This document shows positions 18,114-26,922 of a stretch of DNA of 64,000 bases, piece by piece. Numbering within the stretch: the first letter of the stretch is position 1; every line of letters begins with the position of its first letter. The stretch comes from Moraxellaceae bacterium (lineage in GTDB: Bacteria > Pseudomonadota > Gammaproteobacteria > Pseudomonadales > Moraxellaceae): assembly GCA_003543245.1 (NCBI GenBank), contig DPJB01000007.1:84977-148976 (forward strand), written 5' to 3'. A program made the position numbers and the translations under genes. The notes beneath the pieces are model-generated. The model was given only the letters and a program-made list of their open reading frames with translations. It was not told the origin of the DNA and searched no databases.

Positions 18114-21100
18114 TTAAAATCCATCAAGGCCACCACTTGGCCTATCTGGAAAGCATGTGCAGGTCTTCTTATCTTGATTATATACGATCGTATGCCAGTA
18201 GCCATTTTGATGACCATGACCAGATTTCGGAACAAACCATTTTTTCCCCGGTGGGCATGGGTTGCAATTCCCATCACAATCTTTTCCCGGATTCACAATC
18301 GGCAACTTCTCTTCGCTTGAAGCTCGGGATTCCATTGGGCCATCCATGGGAGTATCCCCACCCAAAGCCAGCATCCCCACCAGAGCACCCATACCCCAAA
18401 ATCCAGCGGACCCGAGTGTTCCTGAACCGCCTGCAGCCAACGGCAGCAAGAGAGCCAAGGGCATTCTTCCATCCGGGTCAATATTTGCGACGGGATTCCC
18501 CGCCACATAGGCATATGTATTAATCCCGCCGTCCAATCCAATCGGATCACTCTCAATATACCGACCCAGTGTCGGGTCATAATCCCGGAAGTAGTTGTAG
18601 TGCAGGCCGGTTTCGTCATCAAAGTACTGGCCGGGGAAGCGTAGGTTCAGCACAAAGGCCTGGTTATCGCCATCCGGGTCTTGCTGGGCATCGGTGGCGC
18701 CAAAGGGACTGCTGTCCCAGCGCCAGATAATGGTCTGGCTGGCGTTGGTGACCAGTCGCGGGGTGCCGAGGTGGTCCGGGTGAACGTAGTCGATACGGCT
18801 GGGCTGTGCTGGTTGTGGCGTAATCACGGCAATGGGCCAGTGACCCAGCCATACATATTCACGGAGCGTGGTGTTGTTGCTGTCGGTTTCTGCCAGTAAC
18901 TGGCCCTGCGGGTTGTAGACATAGCGGGTGCTGGCGCCTGCGACGGATTTCTCGACGCGCTCACCCTTGCCATTGTACTGAAAGCTTACGCCATTCAGGG
19001 CGGTTAGACGGTTGCGGTCATCAAAGGTGAGCGGATAGCCGATCTGGAAAACGGTATTGCCGTTGGCATCGTAATCGAGGGTATCGGTATTGGCACCGGT
19101 GAGGCTGAGCAGGCGCTGGCTGTTGCTGGCGTAATTGTAGGTCGTGCTGTTGCCGTTGGTCGTCAGGTTGGTGCGGTTGCCGGTGGCGTCATAGGCATAT
19201 TGCTGCACTCCATACGCACCGGTGGCCTGAGTCAGGCGGTCTGCCGCATCGTACTGGAAGGCTTGTGACAATGCGGGCGAAAGCTGATCCGACAGGCTGG
19301 TAATGCGATCGGCATCATCATAGCCAATGCCGGCGGACTGCACGTTGGGCAGCGTGTTCTGGGTGAGGCGGCCATCGGTATCGATGGTGCGAGTCCAGGC
19401 CAGGCCGTTGCCAAAGGTCAGTGCGGTGACATCACCGTAGGGCTGGTAGCTGATGTTGCTGGCCACCGGGTAGGTTTGGGTGTCCAGCGTGACATTTACC
19501 TGAGTGACCTGACCAACGCTATTGCGGGCATAGGCGGCTACATGGCCGCTGGGGTAGGTGATCTGGGTGAGGCGTCCGGCGGTATCGTACTGGTAACTGG
19601 TCTGGCGGCCGGCATGATTGCTGGTGATCAAATGGCCGAGTGTATTGTAGGTGTAACTGGTTAGCCCGCTGGCATCGGTCATGGCGGTAAGGCGCCCGAT
19701 GCCATTACTGCCCTGATCGTAACTGTAGGCAATGTTAAGGGCGCTGGTTGGGTAGTTAATCGCCGTCGTGCGGTTAATGGCATCGTAGCTGAATGTGGTG
19801 GTCACACCCCGGGCATCGGTTTTACTGGCCATGTTGCCGGCGGAGTCACGGGTATACGTGGTTGTGCCGGTATTCGGGCTGGTTTCGCTGATGCGTTCAC
19901 CGAAACCGTTATGGTCATAACTGGTAACGTGATTGTTGGCATCGGTGACGGAGGTCAGGTTGTCCTGGGCGTCATAACCATAGCTGGTGGTGCCATTGGC
20001 AGGGTCAATGCTGGCGGCCAGCCGGCCCAGTGCGTCGTAGCTGGATGTGGTGGTGTGCTGTAGCCCGTCAGTACGGGTCAGGATGTTGCCAAGCGCATCC
20101 GTAGTAACGGTTTGGCGAGTCTGGCCAGCGGCATTGAGCACTTGCTGCAAGCGGCCCAGGGTGTCGTAAAGGCTGGAGCGGGCGTAGGCCAGTTGGTTAT
20201 TTGAGTCGACGATCTGCTCGCTGACGCGGCTGCCCAGCAGGTTCAGGGTGTAGTCGATGTGGTTGCCCTGGCTGTCCGTGATGCGGGTGAGCCGATTGTC
20301 GCCATCATAGGTGTAGGTCTGCGTAACCCCTGCCGGATCGGTGCTGGTAATGACATTGCCGGCACCGTCATAGGTGAAGCTGTGAGCGGCACCTGCACGC
20401 GTGCTGCTCAGCAGGCGGCCGCGTATATCGTGAACAAGGCTGGTGGTTATGCCGTTTGCATCCTGAATGGTGACGGGCAGGCCATCACTGTTGTACTGGG
20501 TGATCAGCGTGCTGTGCCCCAGTGCGTTAGTGATGCCGGCAAGATTGCCCTGTGCGTTATAGGTGTAGGTGGTGATGTCATTGACATCGGTACGCGGCCC
20601 ATCTTCTGTGAGCATCTGGCCGTAGTTGTTGTAGGTGTATGTCCAGGTGCGGGTTTCACCACCGGCGGTTACCGCGCGGGACAACAGGTTGCCTTGTGTG
20701 TCATAGGTAAAGTCGGTGACTTTGCCAGGCTCACTGATCTGTGTTGGCAGCCGGAGGGTGGCGTGCCATTGCGTGGTTACTGTGCGTGCCAGCGGCGTGC
20801 CATAGGCCTCGGTGCGGGATGTTTCAAGGTTGCGCGCCAGATTGTAGACGTAGGTGGTTTTAGTGCCCAGGGCATTGGTGCGCGATGTGGTGTTGCCCTG
20901 CGTGTCATAGGTGAACGTGACGGTGGATTTACCCCCCGCGCAGGACTGACAGGTTTCTTCAATGGACGTTACTTTTCTTACGCCACTGATCATCTGGAAG
21001 CGGTAAACGCGCGCTGCCCCAAGTGGTGTACCAACCTCTGTGCGATCAGCGAAATAATCCAGAGTATGGCGATTTGATCCCCCGGCATGTTCGGTCAGTA

Positions 21101-22424
21101 TGCCGCGGCCAATATCGTCGTAGGCATAAGTGGCATAGCGCGTACCATTTTCATTGGTGATGCCCGTCATGGCATTGGGCCAGCGTGCATCTTCGTAGTG
21201 GTAAATGCGCGTTGTGCCATTTGGTAGCGTGACCAAAGAAAGATTGCCTGCCGCATCGTAGCCATACTGGGTGACATGGCCCGCCGGGCTGGTGAGTGAC
21301 TGGAGGCGGCCAGCGTTGTCATAACCCAAAAGAATCATGCTCGTGAACGGATTGGCAACGCTGATTAGGCGGCCTGCTGCGTTGTAGGCCAGTGTTAATG
21401 CATAGCCGGGCCTAACTTCGCGGGTAATGAGCCGGCCAGCCGCATTAAAGGTATCTCGCGGGCCATTGCCACGATCCAGAACCCATGTGCCTGATGCTGT
21501 TTTGCGTAGCTCTGCACGCGAATGGACGGTTCTGTAGACGCCAGTACTGACAAGCGTCAGTTTTTCACTGAAGCCGCCGGAATGAATCATTCCCGTTGGT
21601 GTTGATCCCGACATGAACAACCGGTCCTGAAAGGAGTGGTACCAGCCGGGGGACATTGCGGGGTTCTGATTGAATCCATGGGAGTGGTAGTGGCGCGTGA
21701 AGTCAAACTCGCCAAGCTGATAGTCCGTTTCTGCATGGGACTTGTCGCCATTACTGACGCTGCAGGGATTGCCTTCTGTGCAAGTGGGCGTTAACGGAGA
21801 GCCTGTAACAGAACCTTTAGTGGTCCATGTGCATTTCTCAAGGCTTGTGTCCCATGTGTTATAGGGGGTAGGGCAGCCAACAGTGCGGCTGCGGTATATC
21901 GCTGATTGCCTTTCATATGGTGTGCATGTCGGAACTGGCGTGCCATCAGAAGTGTAAATGGTGCCATAAGTGTAGGTGGTTATTATTATGTCCTTGTCTT
22001 CGGCCGTTGTGATTCCCCTGGTTGCTGCCACGAACTGCCATCCCCCGTCTGGGGCTGCACTGGCCGGCTGGCAGTAAGGGGAGGTAGGGGCCTGCTCCTC
22101 GCGATAAGCCATGGCCTCAGCCTCGGTTGCGAAACCGCCAGGGCCGTAGACCCAGTCAGTCTTTATTTCCGCGGAGGTTGGCGGCGCACTGTATGAAAAG
22201 GTGGCGGATCCGCTACTGCCGGGGCTGGCCGGTGTTTCTACAGTCAGCAGATCGCCATTTGTGATGGATGCCCGCATGGCGGCGACCGCTTCACCCTTGG
22301 TCGCGTACGTGGTGCTGGAGCCGCTGGCTTGCCATACCCATGCGCCGTAGCCGGGAGCGGCATAGGCCTGAGTGGCAACTAAAGCGGTAATGACGTACAG
22401 AAAAAGCGTGCGAAGACAATTCAT
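18114..22424 (-). CDS. Secreted RHS/YD-repeat protein with variable C-terminal tip
   Basis: A 1436-residue protein with a Sec signal peptide (MNCLRTLFLYVITALVATQA). After a cysteine-containing N region comes a DUF6531-like segment (NPCSVSNGDKSHAETDYQLG, about residues 220-290), then a long array of YD repeats of the type YDxxGRL that form the RHS shell. The RHS core ends with HPDHLGTPRLVTN, RFPGQYFDDETGLHYNYFRDYDP, GRYIESDPIGLDGG and the cut-site-like DPDGR. The last 116 residues are the tip: a hydrophobic glycine-rich stretch, a CDGNCNPCPPGKKW segment, then histidine-rich GHGHQNGYWH and TCTCFPDR. The tip reaction is unknown. An in-frame TTG at 22448 is an alternative start. The putative immunity gene follows. 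Confidence 0.9.
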   Translation of the reverse strand: MNCLRTLFLYVITALVATQAYAAPGYGAWVWQASGSSTTYATKGEAVAAMRASITNGDLLTVETPASPGSSGSATFSYSAPPTSAEIKTDWVYGPGGFATEAEAMAYREEQAPTSPYCQPASAAPDGGWQFVAATRGITTAEDKDIIITTYTYGTIYTSDGTPVPTCTPYERQSAIYRSRTVGCPTPYNTWDTSLEKCTWTTKGSVTGSPLTPTCTEGNPCSVSNGDKSHAETDYQLGEFDFTRHYHSHGFNQNPAMSPGWYHSFQDRLFMSGSTPTGMIHSGGFSEKLTLVSTGVYRTVHSRAELRKTASGTWVLDRGNGPRDTFNAAGRLITREVRPGYALTLAYNAAGRLISVANPFTSMILLGYDNAGRLQSLTSPAGHVTQYGYDAAGNLSLVTLPNGTTRIYHYEDARWPNAMTGITNENGTRYATYAYDDIGRGILTEHAGGSNRHTLDYFADRTEVGTPLGAARVYRFQMISGVRKVTSIEETCQSCAGGKSTVTFTYDTQGNTTSRTNALGTKTTYVYNLARNLETSRTEAYGTPLARTVTTQWHATLRLPTQISEPGKVTDFTYDTQGNLLSRAVTAGGETRTWTYTYNNYGQMLTEDGPRTDVNDITTYTYNAQGNLAGITNALGHSTLITQYNSDGLPVTIQDANGITTSLVHDIRGRLLSSTRAGAAHSFTYDGAGNVITSTDPAGVTQTYTYDGDNRLTRITDSQGNHIDYTLNLLGSRVSEQIVDSNNQLAYARSSLYDTLGRLQQVLNAAGQTRQTVTTDALGNILTRTDGLQHTTTSSYDALGRLAASIDPANGTTSYGYDAQDNLTSVTDANNHVTSYDHNGFGERISETSPNTGTTTYTRDSAGNMASKTDARGVTTTFSYDAINRTTAINYPTSALNIAYSYDQGSNGIGRLTAMTDASGLTSYTYNTLGHLITSNHAGRQTSYQYDTAGRLTQITYPSGHVAAYARNSVGQVTQVNVTLDTQTYPVASNISYQPYGDVTALTFGNGLAWTRTIDTDGRLTQNTLPNVQSAGIGYDDADRITSLSDQLSPALSQAFQYDAADRLTQATGAYGVQQYAYDATGNRTNLTTNGNSTTYNYASNSQRLLSLTGANTDTLDYDANGNTVFQIGYPLTFDDRNRLTALNGVSFQYNGKGERVEKSVAGASTRYVYNPQGQLLAETDSNNTTLREYVWLGHWPIAVITPQPAQPSRIDYVHPDHLGTPRLVTNASQTIIWRWDSSPFGATDAQQDPDGDNQAFVLNLRFPGQYFDDETGLHYNYFRDYDPTLGRYIESDPIGLDGGINTYAYVAGNPVANIDPDGRMPLALLLPLAAGGSGTLGSAGFWGMGALVGMLALGGDTPMDGPMESRASSEEKLPIVNPGKDCDGNCNPCPPGKKWFVPKSGHGHQNGYWHTIVYNQDKKTCTCFPDRPSGGLDGF

Positions 22425-22517
22425 CCCTGAGCCCGGCGGTTTATCCAAAGTGGCGGTCTTTTTACACTGTGGGTGCTGGTAGCGGCAAGCAGAGGGCGAA
22501 TTGCTTTGTGTGCAGGG

Positions 22518-22555
22518 GTATGCAAAACCGGCAATATTGCATACTTGCTGGTTTT
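22518..22555 (-). terminator. Terminator/nested palindrome between GGDEF gene and RHS gene
   Basis: Read on the reverse strand, AAAACCAGCAA pairs with TTGCCGGTTTT with one mismatch and ends in T residues, directly after the GGDEF stop. Nested within it are GTATGCAA/TTGCATAC (11-base spacer) and the 10-bp palindrome GCAATATTGC, so the site could also bind a protein upstream of the RHS gene. Confidence 0.6.
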
Positions 22556-23708
22556 ATTGTGCCTCGGCAGGCTTGCTGACGACGCAGTTGCGACCTTTTG
22601 ACTTGGCCTCATACAGCCCCAGATCGGCGCTGTGGGTGAGGGTGTCGCCGCTGGAGTGCATGCCGGCGGGGAGGGTGGTGACACCAAAGCTGGAGGTGAC
22701 GGGAATGCGGTTGCCATCAATCTCGATGGTGATGTCCTCGATGTTCTGGCGGCAGCGCTCGGCAATTACGGCGGCCATGTCGGCATCGCAGAACGGCAGG
22801 ATGATGACGAATTCCTCACCACCATAGCGACCGAGATGATCAATGTCACGAATGCTGTTCTGCAAGGTTTTTGCGGCACGTATCAGGACCTTGTCACCCG
22901 TGGTATGGCCGTACTGGTCGTTGATCCTTTTGAAAAAGTCCAGATCGAGAATGATGAGTGACAGCGGTTTTGTGCTGCGCCGGCTCACTGCAATTTCGTG
23001 CTCCAGCCGCTCCATGAGATACCGGCGATTCCAGACGCCGGTCAGCCCGTCACGACGCGATAGCTCAAGGATTTTCTTTTCGCGCGTGCGCAGCCCGTGC
23101 ACCAGAGAGATGACGATCAGTGAAACCAGCAGTGCGCTGGGGAATCCGATGATGAGCTGGATGAGCAGGAGGATGTTGTTGGCGTATGGCGTGTCTTCTT
23201 TCACGTACAGGGGCGCGTCGGGCAGCAGCCCTTGATTGACCGCGATCCCGATCAGGACTATTCCCAGCCAGTTAAGGCCTGCGGCAATGACGACATGCCT
23301 GCTGTTGTTGAACAGGATCAGGCCAAAAATGGGCGCGGATGCCAGCAGCAGTCCGGTGACCATGGAATGAATGCCGTTCAGGACGGCCATGACCAGCAGG
23401 GGAGCGCCGAACAGGTAGACCTGAATGGTACCGGGCAGCATTGCGTCCGGGTGGCTTTTGCGGGTTTTCCAGACGATGGCAAAGAACACGGCCCAGACCG
23501 CCATGCAGACCGTAGAGAAAACCAGGGTGAAGCGTACTGCCTCCATGTTGGAGGCGTAGTTCATGGCCGGAAAGATGAACGGGATGGAGGCAATGCCGAA
23601 AAAGAGGGCGAACAGGGAAAAGCTCATGCCGATGCCAAGAAGGGTCTTGTCGGCATAAGACCAGTCCATGGGATTCCCGGACTTTTTCAGCATGTCAAAC
23701 AGGCGCAT
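22554..23708 (-). CDS. Membrane-bound diguanylate cyclase (GGDEF domain)
   Basis: A 384-residue protein with about six membrane helices (about residues 25-210) and a C-terminal GGDEF domain starting at DGLTGVWNRRYLMERL. The active site is GGEEF with LDLDFFKRINDQYGHTTGD upstream, so it should synthesise cyclic di-GMP. The I-site RDID fits RxxD, so product inhibition is expected, unlike in the cyclase at 14403. No Shine-Dalgarno precedes the ATG at 23708; instead it overlaps the stop of a possible short frame (TGATG), which suggests translational coupling. Alternative starts lie further in. Confidence 0.88.
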   Translation of the reverse strand: MRLFDMLKKSGNPMDWSYADKTLLGIGMSFSLFALFFGIASIPFIFPAMNYASNMEAVRFTLVFSTVCMAVWAVFFAIVWKTRKSHPDAMLPGTIQVYLFGAPLLVMAVLNGIHSMVTGLLLASAPIFGLILFNNSRHVVIAAGLNWLGIVLIGIAVNQGLLPDAPLYVKEDTPYANNILLLIQLIIGFPSALLVSLIVISLVHGLRTREKKILELSRRDGLTGVWNRRYLMERLEHEIAVSRRSTKPLSLIILDLDFFKRINDQYGHTTGDKVLIRAAKTLQNSIRDIDHLGRYGGEEFVIILPFCDADMAAVIAERCRQNIEDITIEIDGNRIPVTSSFGVTTLPAGMHSSGDTLTHSADLGLYEAKSKGRNCVVSKPAEAQ

Positions 23709-23785
23709 CACGTGTCAGCGGCTTCCTGGGGAGGTTGAGGTGGCCAGACATCCGACGCTAGCAGCACTTTCCCGGCCTTGGCCAT
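23708..23785 (-). CDS. Possible short leader peptide overlapping the GGDEF gene
   Basis: A 25-codon frame from ATG at 23785 (MAKAGKVLLASDVWPPQPPQ and five more residues) whose TGA overlaps the ATG of the GGDEF gene (TGATG). The GGDEF gene lacks a Shine-Dalgarno, so coupled translation is plausible. The frame itself has no strong ribosome site; treat as a hypothesis. Confidence 0.25.
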   Translation of the reverse strand: MAKAGKVLLASDVWPPQPPQEAADT

Positions 23786-23853
23786 AACGTTGCCAAAGGC
23801 ATCCGCCAGACTGGCGACGGCTGGTGATGAGTGGTTGGAAGGCCCGGCCTGTT

Positions 23854-25206
23854 TCAGAAAAGGTCAAATTCGTCACCCTGCTCCGGAACAATCGTATTCC
23901 AGCCGTTCTGCCGCTCCAGCTTCTGGCGCAGGCTGTCTGCCGCGACAGGCTCGCCATGCGTGATGAAGGTTTGCTGTGGCGGTACCAGCGGCGCCAGCCA
24001 CGCCAGCATTTCTTCGTAGTCAGCGTGGGCGGAGAGGCCATCGAGCTGCGCGACACGGCAGCGGATGTCCACTTCCTGGCCGTAGATGCGCAGCTTGTCG
24101 GCACCATCCAGCATGGCCCGGCCGCGCGTACCTTCGGCCTGATAGCCGGTCATGACCAGTGTGTTGCGGCTGTCGCCACCAAAGGCAATGAGGTGGTGCA
24201 GGATACGGCCGCCGTTCAGCATGCCGGCGCCGGCAATGATGATCTTGGGTTCGGTGCTGTTGGAAATGGCCTGGGACTGTTCGCCGGTGCTGGTGTAGAG
24301 GACATGCGAACACATTGTTTCGCATTCGGCAGCGCTCAGCTTGTGTTCCTTGTGAAAGTGCTTGAACACATCCGTCACATCAATGGCCATCGGGCTGTCG
24401 AGGTAAACCGGAATGCGGGGGATCTGCTTGCGTGCCATCAGTGTGGTGAGCAGATACATGAGCACCTGGGCCCGGCCCACGGCAAAGGACGGCATCAGTA
24501 TGGTGCCGCCCTTGCTGACGGTTTCATTGACGATGGCGGCAAGTACTTCGGCGGTGTCTTCTTTCTCGTGCAGACGATCACCGTAAGTAGATTCGATGAC
24601 AAGCCAGTCGGTTTCACGCAGCGGGACAGGGGGATTCATGACGGGATCATTCGGGCGTCCCACATCACCACTGAAGGTAATGCTCCTGCCCTCGCACTCC
24701 ACCCGCACGCAGCTGGAGCCGAGAATGTGTCCGGCGGGCGAGAAGCTGATGGTGAAGGGGCCGACCTTTATCGGATGACCATATTCCGTGGTGCGAAACT
24801 GGCGCATCACTTTTTCGGCATCTTCAGAGGTGTACAACGGCTCGGCCGGTTCATGCTTGCTGTAGCCGAACCGGTTGGCATGGCGTGCATCTTCTTCCTG
24901 CAGGTTGCCGCTGTCGATCAGCAGGATGTCGGCCAGCTGTTTGGTGGCCGGAGTGGACCAGATGTGGCCATGGAAGCCCTCGCGCATCAGGCGCGGGAGG
25001 TAGCCGGAGTGATCAAGGTGCGCATGTGTTAGCACCACCGCCTGTATTTGGCGGGGTGAGACGGGAAACGGTTTCCAGTTGCGGCTGCGGATGGTTTTGA
25101 CCCCCTGGAACAGACCGCAATCAATCAGGATTTTCGTATCGTTGTGCGACAACAGGTAGCGGGATCCGGTGACGGTGCCAACTGCGCCGAGAAAGCGGAT
25201 CTTCAT
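23854..25206 (-). CDS. Beta-CASP metallo-nuclease (MBL-fold RNA exonuclease/endonuclease)
   Basis: A 450-residue protein with an MBL core followed by a beta-CASP insert. THAHLDHSGYLPRL holds motif 2; SPAGHILGSS and SFSGDVG-like residues complete the metal site. VIESTYGDRLH, LMPSFAVGRAQ and LDGLSAHADYEEM, ending THGEPVAADSL, are the beta-CASP motifs of CPSF73-type nucleases. Bacterial members process RNA. The ATG at 25206 follows AAGGA, and the protein begins MKIRFLGAVGTVTGS as usual for the family. Confidence 0.93.
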   Translation of the reverse strand: MKIRFLGAVGTVTGSRYLLSHNDTKILIDCGLFQGVKTIRSRNWKPFPVSPRQIQAVVLTHAHLDHSGYLPRLMREGFHGHIWSTPATKQLADILLIDSGNLQEEDARHANRFGYSKHEPAEPLYTSEDAEKVMRQFRTTEYGHPIKVGPFTISFSPAGHILGSSCVRVECEGRSITFSGDVGRPNDPVMNPPVPLRETDWLVIESTYGDRLHEKEDTAEVLAAIVNETVSKGGTILMPSFAVGRAQVLMYLLTTLMARKQIPRIPVYLDSPMAIDVTDVFKHFHKEHKLSAAECETMCSHVLYTSTGEQSQAISNSTEPKIIIAGAGMLNGGRILHHLIAFGGDSRNTLVMTGYQAEGTRGRAMLDGADKLRIYGQEVDIRCRVAQLDGLSAHADYEEMLAWLAPLVPPQQTFITHGEPVAADSLRQKLERQNGWNTIVPEQGDEFDLF

Positions 25207-25412
25207 GGGTGTTTGTCCTTGTGGTTTTCGAGGATGGCCGGTGATTGCAATGATCAAACAGTCGGCTCATGGCATCACACGCTGCTTTTACTGATAATAG
25301 CCCTGTATTGGCAAGTCTGGCCCTGATGTCGGTCAGGTTGTGCCCGCTTCCTGTCCGGTGTCGATAGTGGCCAGACTGGTACTTCTGCGTTTTCTTTTCA
25401 GCGGCGTTATTC

Positions 25413-26909
25413 ATGCATCGTCTTTTCCTGGTTCCCCTTCTTCTGGCGCTGCTGTCGGCATGTGCCAGTTCGCCCAAGGCCCCGCCCAACCAGCCCGTGC
25501 CGTCGGTGCCGCCCCCTGTACCCGTGTCGGTAATCAGTGTGCCGGTCACGGTTGATCTGGACCAGGTGCGGGACCAGGTACTCAAGCGCGTGCCCAGTCC
25601 GGTGGCATCGGGCAGCCAGACCCAGGTGCTGCGCGTACGCTTCAATCCGGCCGGCAACCGTCCCGAACCAGGCAGCTGCAGCGTGACCGAGCTTAATTGT
25701 CTGGCCAGGAAGGCGGCCGGGGCGGTGGCGGTTGATTACACGGCGCCGGTTGAAACCGTGATTACCCATCAGGTGTACCTGCGTGACCTCAACCTGCGCA
25801 TGACGGGTAACCAGTTTGCACTGACGACACAGCTGGAGCTCGCCATCAATACACGCATCAAGTCCCCTGTGGCCCAGTTCGGGGTGGCCAGTTGTGGCGT
25901 CAACGAGACCATGCCGCGCGTGGAGCTGACCATGACCGGGACCGTGGACTGGGCAGAGGCGCAGGGTGATCTGGTCATCACGCCCAGACCGTGGTCCCTG
26001 AAATGGTTGCGGCCGTGCAACATCACGGCGTTCCAGTTGAATGTGGAGGCCTTGCTGGATTTGCCCGGCATTCGCGACAAGGTCAGGGTGGCGATGGATG
26101 AGGCCCTGCAGTCTGGCTTGCGTCAGGTCAGTTTGCGCAATGCGCTCACCAAAGCCTGGCCTGAACTGAATGCCCCGCGTGAAGTACATCCTGATGTCTG
26201 GCTGCTGCCGCAGCCACGCAAGGTAAGTTTTGCCGACCCGCACGGCAATGGCCGCTTTGTGACAACCGGTGTGCTGGTGCAGGCGCAACCGGCGCTGCTG
26301 TCCGGCAAGAAGCCGGTAGTGAAATTGCCACCGGTGCCTGCTCCCGAGCGGGGAATCAATGGCGATGCGTTTTACCTGGCCCTGACGGGAGACATTGCCC
26401 TGAGTGATGCAGCACGTCTGCTCAACCAGCAGGTTGCCGGGAAGCCGATAGTGGCCGATGGCAACACGGTGGTGATTGACGATATCCGGTTGTATGGCAA
26501 CGGCGACAAGGCGGTGATCGGGCTGGCCCTATCACAACCGGTGCGCGCGGAAATATTCGTGCTGGGCAAGCCGGTCTTTGATGTGGAAAAAAACGAGGTC
26601 AGGTTCGAGCAACTGGAATATTCGCTCGGCACCCGCAACTTTCTCGCCAGATCGGCCAACTGGTTGCTGGGCTCAACGTTCCGCAGCACCTTGCAGCAGA
26701 AAGCCCGTTTCCGATTTGATGAAGATCTGGCGGATGCGTTGCGGGACTTCCGGGATGTTCGCCAGGATCTGGGCAGTGGGATGGTGCTGAAGGGCAGTTT
26801 GCAGCGGGTGCGCCCGCAGGGCCTGTACTTTACGCATGACCGCTTGCTGGCGTACCTGCAGGTTGAGGGCCGGCTGGCGCTGGATGTGGGGCGTACTGCC
26901 GGTCCGTGA
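25413..26909 (+). CDS. DUF4403-family lipoprotein
   Basis: A 498-residue protein with signal peptide MHRLFLVPLLLALLSAC, whose lipobox LSAC places the lipid cysteine at residue 17. A proline-rich linker (residues 20-40) leads into a long beta-rich domain with repeated elements typical of DUF4403, a family thought to contain lipid-binding-like beta folds. The start of the domain is SVISVPVTVDLDQVRDQV. It is expected on the outer or inner membrane facing the periplasm. Function is unknown. It is divergent from the beta-CASP nuclease and convergent with the sensor kinase gene. Confidence 0.85.
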   Translation: MHRLFLVPLLLALLSACASSPKAPPNQPVPSVPPPVPVSVISVPVTVDLDQVRDQVLKRVPSPVASGSQTQVLRVRFNPAGNRPEPGSCSVTELNCLARKAAGAVAVDYTAPVETVITHQVYLRDLNLRMTGNQFALTTQLELAINTRIKSPVAQFGVASCGVNETMPRVELTMTGTVDWAEAQGDLVITPRPWSLKWLRPCNITAFQLNVEALLDLPGIRDKVRVAMDEALQSGLRQVSLRNALTKAWPELNAPREVHPDVWLLPQPRKVSFADPHGNGRFVTTGVLVQAQPALLSGKKPVVKLPPVPAPERGINGDAFYLALTGDIALSDAARLLNQQVAGKPIVADGNTVVIDDIRLYGNGDKAVIGLALSQPVRAEIFVLGKPVFDVEKNEVRFEQLEYSLGTRNFLARSANWLLGSTFRSTLQQKARFRFDEDLADALRDFRDVRQDLGSGMVLKGSLQRVRPQGLYFTHDRLLAYLQVEGRLALDVGRTAGP

Positions 26910-26922
26910 TGTGGCGGCGGGT

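Noticed and set aside
18540..21700. Apparent tandem DNA repeats in the RHS gene
   Set aside because: The repeats are degenerate YD protein motifs within one reading frame, not a CRISPR array or DNA tandem repeat.
23824..25032. 402-codon forward frame opposite the beta-CASP nuclease gene
   Set aside because: Antisense shadow of a well-conserved gene, with no ribosome site and no domain.
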